DNA of 64,000 nucleotides from Glebionis coronaria. Its lineage: Eukaryota; Streptophyta; Magnoliopsida; Asterales; Asteraceae. Location of the stretch: NCBI GenBank assembly GCA_025667525.1, contig CM046877.1, forward strand, positions 294,248,364 through 294,312,363, in the 5' to 3' direction. The translations under genes were made by a program, and so were the position numbers. Shown piece by piece: positions 24,161-34,899 of this stretch (position 1 is the stretch's first letter; each line of letters opens with the position of its first letter). The notes below the pieces were generated by a model that was given only the letters and a program-made list of their open reading frames with translations, was not told the origin of the DNA and ran no database searches.

Positions 24161-24571
24161 TCAACGGTAGAAGCCCGCATGACCGAGGAAACTTCTCACA
24201 CCCTTCACGGTTGAAGGTGGAGGCAACTTAGCGATAACATCGACTTTAGCACGGTCTACTTCGAGACCGGCTTTGGAGATTTTGTGTCCTAGCACGATGC
24301 CTTCTTTTACCATGAAATGGCATTTTTCCCAATTAAGAACAAGGCGAGTGTCTTCACACCGCTTAAGCATACGTTCTAAATTGGCAAGGCAAGCAGAGAA
24401 AGAATCGCCATAAACCGAGAAATCATCCATGAATACTTCCATTGTGTCTTCCACCATGTCATGGAAGATAGCCATCATACACCTTTGGAATGTCCCAAGA
24501 GCATTGCATAAACCAAAAGGCATACGTTTGTAAGCAAATGTTCCATAGGGACAAGTGAATGTGGTCTTTTC
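24161..24571 (-). pseudogene. RT palm segment of element D
   Basis: This open stretch sits between two nonsense codons. It contains [15 protein letters not shown], the RT active site FMDDFSVYG, and the [15 protein letters not shown] block. It ends at TGA (24161-24163) where B has Arg, consistent with CGA to TGA. The frame joins the segments on both sides without a shift. Confidence 0.88.
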
Positions 24572-26800
24572 TTAGTCCTTTGGATCGATGGGAATTTCAA
24601 AATACCCGGAGAAACCGTCTAAGAAGCAGTAATAGTCATTACCCGCTAGACGCTCGAGCATTTGATCCATGAAAGGAAGAGGAAAGTGGTCTTTTCTCGT
24701 GGCATCATTGAGCTTCCGATAATCAATACAAACTCTCCACCCAGTAACGAGACGAGTGGGAATCAACTCGTTATGTTCATTGGAAACAACGGTTATTCCG
24801 CCCTTCTTGGGCACACAATGGACGGGACTTACCCACGGCGAGTCCGAAATAGGGTAAATCAAGCCGGCATCTAGAAGTTTGATAACCTCTTGTTTGATGA
24901 CGTCATGAATTCCAGGATTAACCCTTCTTTGGCTCTGGATTGCGGGTTTAAAGTCATCTTCCATTAGAATCTTGTGAGTACAAAAGTTCGGATCAATTCC
25001 GCGGATATCAGAAATTTTCCAAGCAATTGCCTTCTTATGATCTTTAAGCACGGCGATGAGGCGAGATTTTTCGTCTTCTTTTAAGTCCTTCGCGATGATG
25101 ATGGGCGACTTCTTTTCTTCTTCAAGGAACACGTACTCGAGATGTGGCGGCAACTCCTTAAGTTCTAAATCCAGAGGATTTTCGATGGGAGGCGTTTTCA
25201 AAGTCGGCGCATCGATAGCAATAACCGTGGGAGATGGTGGAGAAAGATTGTCTTCTTTAAGAAGGTTCTCAATGAGGCGGAGATCTTCATCCCAATTGGT
25301 GGTAGAATCATCATTAGCTAAGTTCACATCTCCCATGGTGGCTTCCAAATCTTTCCAAAGGAAATCACTTTCTCCAAATAGAGATAGTGATGAATCAATA
25401 GAGGAAACGGTCTCAACATTGGGAAGAGAGGTAGGAATACTTTTGCAAGCATCTTTGTAGTGTTCTTCACAAGCCTCATCAAGAACGTCAATACAATTAA
25501 CACTCTCGATAGAATAAGGCTGTTTAGACAACTTTCCCATGTTGAAGACAATTTTATCCTCACCCACTCTCATGATAAGCTCACCCGCTTCAACATCGAT
25601 GAGAGTGCGACCGGTCCTCAAGAATGGACGACCAACAATTAATGGCACACGAGGGTCCATGTCGTAGTCAACGACAACGAAATCGGCAGGAAAAGTGAAT
25701 TTGTCGACTCCTACAAAGACATCTTCGGCTATCCCCACTGGATAAGCAACCGTACGGTTAGCTAATTCCAAAGTCATTTTCGCGTATTTGGGCATGTGAG
25801 TGAGAGCCTCAGCGAAGGAGATGTTGAAATTCAGTTGTTTAAACATTTTAAGAAAGTTCGAAACCTGAATATCGTCCTTGCTTTTGAGCTTCTCTTTCCT
25901 CAACCTTGAGGGATAAGGTATATCGGAAGAAGAGGAAGGCTTTGGGAGAATAGGATCACTCACATCCTTGGGTGGAGGAGGGGTAGAAGTAAGAGGTGGA
26001 GAAATTGGGGAAGTAGAAGGATGAGGAATCGGAGCAGGTGACTCGTTCTCCTTAGTCACAATCACCGGTGGAGGTATAGGAAGCTCGGGTTCCTTAGTAC
26101 CTTTGCCACTGCGAGTGGTGATTGCTTTCATCTCCCATCTTGGATTCGCAACGGTGTTACTCGGAAGAGTACCCGAAGAAGAGGGTTGATTACCTTGGAA
26201 GAAACTATCCATCATGTTTTTTAAGTCAGTCGTTCGACTATCCAAAGTGTTTCTCATATCAGCTCTCAGATCGTTCCCTTGTTTTACCAGGTCTGCTTTC
26301 AAGTTGAGCACTTCCCGTTGAAGATTTCCCACGATCACATCGTTAGTCCTTATGTAGGTTTCCCCTTCTTGGTGTAAAGCGGTGGGTTGGTTGTGAGGAG
26401 CATTGTATGCGGGTGGTTGATAAGCAGGTTGCTGGTAAACTTGGTTGTTTCTTTGAGGTGGTTGTTGTTGTTTGTGAGGTGGTATGTATGGTGTACGAGG
26501 TTGTTGTTGTTGTTGAGGAGGGCGATTGAGGTTTTGTTGTTGGTTTGGGTTGCTAGGAGGAAAACCGGGTGGGGAAAGATAGTTGTTGGAGCGGTAGCTA
26601 AGCAAGTTACGGTCACCTTGAGGTCGAGCTTGATAAGCAGGTTGAGGATAGGTGTCGTATGCTGCATTCACATTCTCAGAAGGGTAGTCTTGGGTGGCGG
26701 TACAAGTGGTGTGAGAGTGAGGACCCCCGCATATTTCACATGGTTGGCTGACAGCATTGACTTGAGCGTCTTTAGCGTTTCTAGCGTTGATGCTGTTGGT
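24572..26800 (-). pseudogene. Gag C-terminus, deleted protease and RT N-terminus of element D
   Basis: The frame continues gag after the TAG at 26801-26803. It includes a zinc-knuckle-like CEICGGPHSHTTC, a Pro/Gln-rich region, and FAEALTHMPKYAK. Directly after that (about 25778) it jumps to MTLELANRTVAYPVGIAEDVFV: the segment carrying the protease active site (DLGAS in B and F) is absent, in frame, a loss of roughly 80 residues. The later protease part (VPLIVGRPFLRTGR), an acidic linker and the RT start (ISDIRGIDPNFCTHKI to [16 protein letters not shown]) are intact. It ends at TAA (24572-24574), where B has CAA for Gln. Confidence 0.87.
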
Positions 26801-27694
26801 CTAGCTGGCGGTTTGGGTAGCAAGCGATTCAAGAAGCGAAGTGATTTTGTCAAGTCGCTTGTCGTTGTCACTAGTGCTAGCACTAGCGACATTGGTTCGA
26901 ACACTCTTGGTTTGAACACGAGACTTATTCTCAATGATATCCCAAGCAGCATTGGAAGTCTTTTCCAAAAGATTACCCCCCGGGGCACTGTTTAGTGAAT
27001 CTTGGTCATTCATGTTTAAACCATTATAAAAAGTATTAATTTGGTGCACTTTGGTAAAACCATGTTGTGGGCATTTTCTCAAAAGGTCTTTGAAACGATC
27101 CCAAGATTCACTAAACGACTCATCGTACTTTTGTTCAAAATTGATAATTTCATTCCTCAAAGCGGTAGTACGAGAGGGTGGGAAAAAGTAGTTTATAAAC
27201 TTGGTCTCCAAATCCGTCCACGTAAGAATACTCAGTGGCGGTTCCTTAGCAAGCCAATGTCGGGCTTGTCCCTCTAAAGAAAAGGGAAAAAGTTGTAAAC
27301 GGATTACCTCTTGTGGAACACCATTGAATTTGACCGTATTGGTGAGTTGCAAGAATCTCTTGATGTGGTCATGTGGATCATCAATGGTACGTCCCAAGAA
27401 TGGTTGAGAAGAGACCATCTGGATAAAGCCGGATTTGAGCTCAAAGTTGTTGGCTGCAATCGCGGGTATGACAATTGGATCATTGTTACCATCTACATGT
27501 GCTTGCAGAAGTTCAATCATCGGGCGATTATCCGGTAGAGGCTCATTGTTGTTGTTATTATTGTTGTTGAAAGGTGGATTGTTATTGTTATTATTATTGT
27601 TTTGAGGTGGGTTATTGTTGTTGTTTTGTACACCGGCCACGGCTAAGTCTTCGAGAGGCTCGGGCTCTTGATAAGACGTTGATCGTGTACGCAT
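26801..27694 (-). pseudogene. gag: Gag N-terminal segment of element D
   Basis: It begins MRTRSTSYQEPEPLED at the first ATG after the leader. Long Asn runs (about residues 24-50, from AAT/AAC microsatellite-like DNA at 27547-27625) precede the gag domain, which contains HWLAKEPPLSILTW, FFPPSRTTALRNEI, ESWDRFKDLL and FYNGLNMNDQDSLN. It ends at TAG (26801-26803) just after ATQTAS, in the same frame as the next segment, so a single nonsense mutation cuts gag before its zinc knuckle. Confidence 0.88.
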
Positions 27695-27887
27695 GCACCT
27701 GCAAAAGAACTAACAAGGCAAAAACAAAGCAAAAATATTTTTGGTTTTTATGTTTTTTAATTTTTAGGATTTTTGAAAATTTTATATTTTTTTTTGGTTT
27801 TTAAGAATTTTTATGAAAAAGTAACGTTCCCGGTGAACGGATCCCAAAATCCAAGTTCTCACAAATAACTGTTGATCTTAACGAGAA

Positions 27888-27905
27888 AATCCGGCAGCGG
27901 AGCCA
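27888..27905 (-). promoter_or_regulatory. Primer binding site of element D (degenerate tRNA-Asp type)
   Basis: On the - strand, TGGCTCCGCTGCCGGATT lies 2 nt after the 5' LTR. It resembles the tRNA-Asp site of B and F (TGGCGCCGCTGCCGGGGA) with three changes. Whether tRNA-Asp still primes is uncertain. Confidence 0.7.
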
Positions 27906-27907
27906 TT

Positions 27908-29475
27908 TGATACAAGAGATTTTACTTGTTGAAAGTTCGATTCTCGGAATCTCCTCGAATTGATTACAACTCAAAGTGGAATGATTTGTTCTTGGTGACA
28001 AAAAGGGGTTTTGGTTTTCTATACTATTAAAAAGATAAATAAAAGAAGTAAATAAAGATTTAAACCAAAAGCAGTGAATGAAATTAAACTTGAATTTAAA
28101 TAAAGCAATTAAATGATTAAACTGGAAATTGCACTTACTGAAAATGAGCTCTATTCGGAATAAAATGCTATGCTGACTAACTGACACTAGGCGGAATAAA
28201 ACACTACTCGGAATACTAGGCTATTCGGAATAAGGAAATCTATGCGGAATAAATTCATCATGCGGAATAGGTTTGCTATGCGGAATATTGGGCAATTCGG
28301 AATAAAAAGAAAAATCCTACTCGGAATATTTAGACTATACGGAATAAATTTAAGGCTATGCGAAAAAATGCTCTATGCGGAACAATTAGGCCATTCGGAA
28401 TAAGGACACTATGCGGAATAGCAGGCTTACTCGGAATAAAAATATTATACGGAATAACTGGAAAATTCCGAATAAAGGAAAAGGAAAATAGGATACTCGG
28501 AATATCTGAAAAATTCCGAATAGTGAAAAAGTGAATAGGCTATTCGGAATATCTATAATATTCCGAATAGTGGAAAAGGAAAAGTGATAATACGGAATGT
28601 CTGGGATGAAGAACAGTACCCAGACGCGAGAAAACAGGGGAATGATTCTAATCCAAAATCGACCAAGTTTTTGACCAAATCATAACCAAAAACTAATAGC
28701 AATTCATCTACTAATCACAATCAACAAATCCCAATCATAAAAACACAAATTCAACAACTTTTTAAGATCAAAACTCAACTAAATAAGCACTTAAGAACCT
28801 TGAATAAAAAGATGATGAAGAACAAGATGAATGAAAAGATTAAAGGAAAACTTGTATTGATGATTAAGATTCAGTAAAACAAAAGGAAAGGATCAAACTT
28901 CCAAGATTAAAGAAGAAATCAAAGAGATGAAAACCACTCCTTAAGGGAGATGGTTTTCTACGAACTAGGAAAAGTCTAACTGAAAACTAAAAACTAGCTG
29001 CCAAATTTTTGTGAAGGATTTCCTTTTATAGGCTAAGTGGTTGGTTGGTGAGTGGGCTTTCTCCCTTTCTTCTTGTCTTCTCGTCTTTTCAGAAAAGTTG
29101 ACGTTTTCGATTCTGATTCGGGATTTGTCGACGATTAAATTCAACTCGTCTTTTAATTTCTTCGTTTAATAGACTTGAGTTTCTTCGACATATGTAAATC
29201 TTCCATCTTTGGTCCTTTTCTTCAATAAATCTTCAAATAGGCCCATTGACTTCAAATCTTTTGCATCTCTTGGACAATAGACTTCGTCTTTAGTCTTTTT
29301 CCTTGATAAAACCCATGCAATCCCATGTTTCCTTCAATACTCATCCGGTTGACTCTGAAAACACATTAAACACAAAAACCACGCATAATTCCAAACGAAT
29401 GATATAAAACACGCGTTTTGGTCTTGTTTTAGTAAGAATTAAGTGGTAAAAGGATGGGTGTTTACACACCTATCA
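27908..29475 (-). repeat. 5' LTR of element D
   Basis: It is the near-identical partner of 18749-20317, with about 20 substitutions and one 1-bp indel by eye. It has the same ends, the same TATA-like box (about 29021-29032, - strand) and the same CGGAAT array (about 28149-28600), including the 12-bp inverted repeat at 28541-28552 and 28558-28569. Confidence 0.93.
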
Positions 29476-29480
29476 TTCCC
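29476..29480. repeat. Target site duplication of D, right copy (TTCCC)
   Basis: Identical to 18744-18748; it marks the point where element C resumes. Confidence 0.93.
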
Positions 29481-29675
29481 ATACTACGTTTCAATATGTC
29501 TCGTGCATCATTGCTCAGAGTTTGCTGATACCATTATTTTCAGGTTATTTCGTATCGTACCGTTTCATGTATCTTTACATGTTATGTCTTATCCCCTCAA
29601 TCAGGTTCATGAGGATCTAGCTTGCGCTATGAATCAGAAAAATTTTCGTATCATCAAGACATGGTCATGAAGACC

Positions 29676-29776
29676 AAGATTATCCCTTCCGTCAAGATAC
29701 TTTAGAGGAACCATCCCGAGCGGGAAGCCACTTGGGAAACGGGGGAGTCCATCTGGATTCCTTATTCTCATTCTTT
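29676..29776 (+). pseudogene. Chromodomain remnant of element C
   Basis: The translation KIIPSVKIL, a stop, then RNHPEREATWETGESIW matches the C-terminal chromodomain of Tekay chromoviruses (the equivalent in G is SRIPIVKVRW then RRGPEYTWERED). Chromodomains bind modified histone tails and steer integration. The stop replaces the conserved Trp, and the flanks are frameshifted. Confidence 0.65.
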
Positions 29777-29895
29777 TCTACGATCCAAGTATATTCTTTC
29801 CAACCATGTCACGTTCCAGGTTCTCTTCAGCCACATCACGTCCATGTCCTTTTAGCCCTATCGTATCTCTAATTCGAGGACAAATTATTCTTTTT

Positions 29896-29908
29896 AGAGG
29901 GGAAGAGT
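29896..29908 (+). promoter_or_regulatory. Polypurine tract of element C
   Basis: AGAGGGGAAGAGT directly precedes TGTAAAACCC, the typical chromovirus LTR start also seen in G. Confidence 0.7.
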
Positions 29909-30503
29909 TGTAAAACCCGCATAAATATGAACATTTAATGCACAAAAACCCGGATAAAATAAAACTTTTTAAATAATTAAAACACGACACGTATCATGAA
30001 TACTTAATACAAGCATTACGTAAATTATTTATTTAATTACGATCAATATAACGTAGGTAAACTAATACACGATAAGTATTTATGTATAATACTTAAAACA
30101 CGATAATGATTTAAAACAAGAGATGGAAACACGAACACACGCGATAATTATATAAAATACAAAAAACATATTATATTTTAAGGGGTCTTTGTTTTGGCCG
30201 GTTATACAAGAAGAAAAGAAAAAGGGCTTATAGCCCGGCCCATTTAACCATTATGACTTGTAAACAAAAACATAAGGAAAAGTCATATTACACTTTTACA
30301 AAAATATAAACAAAACCCTTCTTGGTGTTCCTTGGCTGTTGGATTTAAGCAAACGAAATAGGGGAAGAAAACTTTTGATTTTGGTATTTGGTTACGGGTT
30401 TTGGTTCGTGTTCATCAATCCTTAGTCCATCGCATTCAGTATATCATTTTCCATTTCTTCTAAGTATATTGTTTTTATGTTTTTCATTAATTAAAAATAA
30501 TAT
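29909..30503 (+). repeat. Start of the 3' LTR of element C, cut by E
   Basis: It begins TGTAAAACCCGC. It stops where TGTAGAAACTAG, the antisense end of the E LTR, begins. The sequence is not alignable by eye to the G LTR beyond the start, so C belongs to another family. The candidate target duplication of E is AATAT (30499-30503); its partner is not seen. Confidence 0.6.
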
Positions 30504-31103
30504 TGTAGAAACTAGAAGGGGTGTTAAATAGTTTCTTAAATTTAGTTGTTAAAGATAGGTTTTTAAAAGTCATTTTCAAAAACTTAGACTTAAGTAATTA
30601 TGTGAAACCTTCTTATACACATTATGAACAAGGTATAGTGCAACTAAACTAATAATCACAAGTTTAAAGAATAATGAATGTAAAGAGATAAGGTAAGGAA
30701 ATATCAAACCAAACACAAATGATTTATAGTTGTTTGGCAACGAAGCTCACTCATCGTTCCTACTCCACTCCTTGAGTACAACTTACTCGAGAGTTCACTA
30801 ATCAACAAGCTCCTTAAGGTGGAGAAACCGTACACAACGTCGCTTAACCAATTTCCAACTCTAAGCTAAAAGTAGAGCCCTAATCTTAGCTAGGACCAAT
30901 CTACACCAATATACTTTAAGGACCAAGTATTAACCTTAATACATACACAACTTCCAAATAGACACAACAATGAATAAATAAGTTTGGATCTTCAATGGAT
31001 CTTTCAGGTAGACACAATACTTCAAGGATGATAGTGTTCTTCTCTTTGCACCTTGAGAGGAGAAGATGAGAGGAGAAAGATTTACTTCTAAACAAGTAGT
31101 AAT
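30504..31103 (-). repeat. 3' LTR of copia element E, segment 3 of 3
   Basis: Read on the - strand this is the R/U5-like end of a copia LTR, finishing CCCCTTCTAGTTTCTACA. It contains the GAGTGGAGTAGGAACGATG and CAAACAACTATAAAT tracts typical of Sirevirus-like LTR ends. It joins segment 2 (44571-44881) across the F insertion. Confidence 0.65.
31099..31103. repeat. Target site duplication of F, left copy (GTAAT)
   Basis: GTAAT precedes the left LTR of F and is repeated at 44571-44575. Confidence 0.93.
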
Positions 31104-32297
31104 TGATTGTTGTAAAATCACACTTGTTTAGGAAAACAAGGTAATTAGGGTAAGTATTAACGAGTAGTTTAGGAAAACCACAAGTTATGACCCAATGAAG
31201 TGAGTTCGTTCTCGAGGAGGCACGTGTGTTGTGTAATGAATTGATTTTGATTGTGATTTTATTGTTATGAGAAAAGAAAGAAATGAGATGAGAAGAGAAT
31301 GACGAAGACGAATTAAACTAAGACGAAAAAGGCGATCACGTAAAACCGTAAATAGTGCAAAAATTAAAATTTTAACCTAAAAATTCCTAAAAATTACTAA
31401 AAATCCACAATAATATTCTAAGAGTTTACAAAAAATCCAAACTTGCTAAAACCTTTTAATTAATTAGATAATGACTTTTTAATGCTAATTAAAGCCCTAA
31501 AAATCACAATTAATTATTAAAAAGCCCTAAACAAGATTTCAAAGTTTGTAAACCTCAAAAATAACCTAATTAAGCTAAAAAGTATTTTTAAAAATTTTAA
31601 AACCGAATAAAACTATTTTTAAACACTTAAAAACTATTAAAATCAATTAAAACTTAAATTAATTCTAGAAAATAATTGAAAAACCCTAAAACTATTTGGA
31701 AAGTTACAAAGTTCCTAATTATGTGTCTACAATCTAGGAAAAATTTAAAAAGTAGAAAAAACTAATTTTCAATTTTTAATAATAAAAGAATCAAAAAAAT
31801 TCAAAGTTTATAAAATAATTCTAAAAAATTACCAAAAATCTAGAATATTGTAACTAAAACAAAAATGCAATTAAAAGTTTCTAAAACCTATTTAATAATT
31901 TTATATTGAATTTTAAAGTTGGTAAAAAAAACCCTAAAATCCTATAAAATCAAAAATAAAACTTTTTGAAAACTTTTTTAGCTGTAAACCTCAAAATACT
32001 TTAATAAAACCTAAAAATATTTTTTATAAAATTTAAAAACTATTTTAGCTATTTTTTTATCTAATTATCTAAATAAGGCCAAAGAAAAATGCATAAAAAA
32101 TAAATAAAGAAAGAGAAAATTCAAATCATAGCCCAGAAAAATCCTAAACTATAATATAATCCTAGGAAAAATAAGACTTAGCTAATTATCTTAACCAATA
32201 AGCTCAAATAAGCTAAAAAGGCCACGGCTTATTTAAGATAAGCCCAATCAACAAGCCTTTAAATAACTATTGAATTGAGTCTTTATCAGTAAAAGAC

Positions 32298-32372
32298 CCA
32301 AGGGCGTAACGGTAAGTTGTGTGTGTGGTGAGAAGGATGGCGCAGGTTCGAGTCCTGGCCAGTCCTTTTTGC
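32298..32372 (+). other. tRNA-like sequence antisense in the left LTR of F
   Basis: A box B GGTTCGAGTCC (32345-32355) sits in a T-arm with a 4-bp stem (CAGG/CCTG around TTCGAGT). A box A-like GGGCGTAACGGTAAG lies at about 32302-32316. The distance suits a tRNA-like fold or pol III promoter. It ends in a T-run (TCCTTTTT), a possible pol III terminator. It is antisense to the LTR transcript, as in LTR A. Confidence 0.5.
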
Positions 32373-33768
32373 TCTTTTTATATATTTTTTTTAAAAAACT
32401 TTATAAACCCAAACCTTATACTTCTTAAGCTTCAAAAACTCAAATCCAACCCAATTTAAACAAGATTATATCATTCAAAAGCCAAAAACGTGCTCAGGTT
32501 TGCTTTTTCTGAAAACACAAAGAAGAACAGTTTCTTCACTTGTGAAATGATGAATCAAGAGGGCTTGATTCTGACTTTTTTGGATGTTTAATTGGACAAG
32601 AAGGCACCCCTATACCCAGTTGAGTATAGGGAGTCACTGTTAACACAAAAACAAGCAAGTACTAACACCAAATCTCACAAAAATGGCAAATAAAGGTTGC
32701 TGTTATGCATATGCAGGTTTGGTGATGATTTTTCTGATGCAACTAACACAAAAGTGAGATTCAATCCTTCAAACAATGCACATAAACTCACCAAATGACA
32801 AGTAAGCAATATCAATCCCTGCTTAAACCTAGCTTCTAGCAAATTGACAAAGTTTGAGGCTCAAATTCACACAAAATGAGCAGAAAAGTGGACTTGACTG
32901 ATTTTTATGCTACTTCAATATTTTTATCATGCAAAAGTGTTCTAAACTACACTAAACTGAAAACCAAACTACCTTAAGACATATTAACCACCTATTGAGT
33001 GACTTAGACCAGTTTTAATACTAGATTAATACCAATTACCCTGATTAAGCCTTAATCCAAACACCCCTTTATTTTCTGAAAACCACTTTTTTCAAACAAA
33101 ATCTTTGCAAAACCTATCCAATCTGACCTAGAACTAATCTAGCATGCATCATATCCTAGAATGAGCAAATTCAAACATTTAAACAACACTTGGACACCTT
33201 TCATGCATAATCACACAAATCACAGAAACCTTTGAAAACTGAAAAACTGAAAACTTAGATCACAAGGAACTACCTTGTGGGACCCACATCCAGGTCCCAC
33301 CAAGGCTGCTTAGCCTTCTCCAAATAGGCCCGGGCCTATGCTGATCCTTGAACAAACAATCTCCAATGAACCTGCTAAGAGAAAATAAGAACAAGCACAA
33401 AATATCCAAAAAATCTGATTTTATCTTTCTTTCTTAAACCTTTTTTTCAAAATCTTTCCTTAAACTCTTTTCTTTTCAAAAACACTTAAACCAAACAGGA
33501 TTACAAACCTGCAAACCAAAACCTTTGAAACTAGTTTTTACCAAAAACTTTACCCAATTTCAGAAACCTTGTTTCTGAAAATTCAAACACCAAATGTTTG
33601 AATAAATTCAAATGGAACTCAGTATTCTAGCTTAAAAACAATTACCAACTTTTATAAAACAAAAGGAATTACACTTTTTCTTAAAGATTACCAACTTTAT
33701 TAAATAAAAAGGGATTACAAAGTTTTGCTAGAAAAACTGGAACAAAGTAAAATGCTAGTCCTATGTCG

Positions 33769-33780
33769 CCTTATATAATG
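33769..33780 (-). promoter_or_regulatory. TATA-like box, left LTR of F
   Basis: TTATATAAGG on the - strand lies about 1.1 kb into the LTR, the same distance as in A and B. The right LTR copy is at about 43456-43468. Confidence 0.5.
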
Positions 33781-34883
33781 GCTACAGGTCATTCTAGAAT
33801 CATAAAAACCCTAGCAACAAACTTCCTAATTTGCCCCTTGACTGAAATTGAAATCTTGGTAAAAAAGAGTCCTCATGTGATCTATGAAGATGCCAGCTGT
33901 GGAAAAGTTTATCATAGACGTTAAAAACTCCTTGGAGGCCAAGTAGAAGAATCCTGGACGTTTAATTGGTCGGGTATTGGGTTTGGGTGAAAGTGATGTT
34001 GCAGGGGAGGGACCACCAAGACACATGGGTGTGTCTTGGGGTGATTTGGGATGTGGGATTAGGTGACAAGGTGGTTAATTAGGGATCTGGAAATCCTAAG
34101 CCAAAAACCCTTTGTATTAAGGTTAATTGGACCTGGGATAGATTAGGGTTCGTGTGAGATTAGGGAGGGGTTTAATCCAAAAGGGGAAAAGATTTATTTA
34201 AAAATCTTGTTTAGAGGGAAATAAGGGGGGGTTTGACTGGTTCGTTTGACCAGGCTTAATTAAATAAACCTGGTATTGGGTTATGGGTTACGGGTTGGGT
34301 AGGGTAAAGGGTTTGGTAATATGGGTGGGTTATGGTGACGTGTCAAGTTCTGGTTGGTGGTGGAAGTTTAGTTGTTTGGCAGTTAAGGCCCCCAAGGTTT
34401 TATAATCCTTTCATTTTGTATAAACAGCAAACAAACTTCATCCCCTTTGTATTTAACTTTGGCAGATTGTCATTTTTGGCACATATTGTTTCCAAACTTA
34501 AAACAAGGACCTCTTTTGTAATTTCTTCTATTTCCAAGGGCTAGACTTGTACAATCTTTATTCCTCAAGGACCATTCTTGCATAACTTGATTTCTTCAAG
34601 GGCTTATCTTGCCAAGTCTTCAAAAATGAGGGACTAAAGTTGCCAATCTTCAATTCTTCAATGTCATTTTTGGAAATTCTAGATTTGGGCCCGGTTCATT
34701 GTGCGGCTTCGTTTCCCGTGTTCGTTTTTGAATGATTCTTGTGATCTTTTACCATTTCCTCAATATCCGTACCTAAAATACACAAGTAACAAACACGAGC
34801 ATATATTTGGTAGTTTTAATGATATTTTATGCATTTTAAGCCCGATTTGGACGATGAGACTATGTATAAAAGCAGTCTCATCA

Positions 34884-34899
34884 CTCCCCCATACTAAAC
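34884..34899 (-). promoter_or_regulatory. Polypurine tract of element F
   Basis: On the - strand, TTTAGTATGGGGGAG directly precedes LTR start TGATGAGAC. It is almost identical to the tract of A. Confidence 0.8.

Larger units (their letters stand above)
18749..29475 (-). mobile_element. Element D: complete Athila-type retrotransposon inserted in C
   Basis: The 10,727-bp element has two LTRs of 1569 and 1568 bp. Read on the - strand: 5' LTR (29475-27908), primer site, gag, degenerate protease, RT, RNase H, integrase, 1.9-kb non-coding tail, polypurine tract, 3' LTR (20317-18749). I counted about 20 differences between the LTRs (about 98.7% identity), so the insertion is recent. Gag-pol nevertheless has three nonsense codons, one frameshift and an in-frame protease deletion. 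LTR length and sequence differ from A, B and F, so D is another family of the same lineage. Confidence 0.93.
29481..30503 (+). mobile_element. Element C, right part
   Basis: C continues after D with the end of the integrase/chromodomain region, a polypurine tract and the first 595 bp of a 3' LTR. The LTR is cut at 30503/30504 by copia element E. Confidence 0.7.
31104..34883 (-). repeat. 3' LTR of element F
   Basis: In plus sense it starts TGATTGTTGTAAAATC and ends AGTCTCATCA. A TATA-like CATTATATAAGG is on the - strand at about 33769-33780, and a tRNA-like sequence is on the + strand at about 32298-32372. The 31300-32150 part is AT-rich. Small open frames within (33826-34026, 34332-34544) recur in the other LTR and are not considered genes. 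Confidence 0.93.

Noticed and set aside
26387..26995. 202-codon + strand frame opposite D gag
   Set aside because: It is antisense to the gag segment; the Val/Leu-rich translation mirrors Gln/Asn/Pro codons.
30510..30530. GGGGTGTTAAA taken as the end of the C 3' LTR
   Set aside because: It resembles the G LTR end, but the surrounding sequence fits better as the antisense copia LTR end TGTAGAAACTAGAAGGGG.
32298..32372. A functional host tRNA gene
   Set aside because: The acceptor stem is not complete and the sequence recurs as part of each LTR; kept only as tRNA-like.
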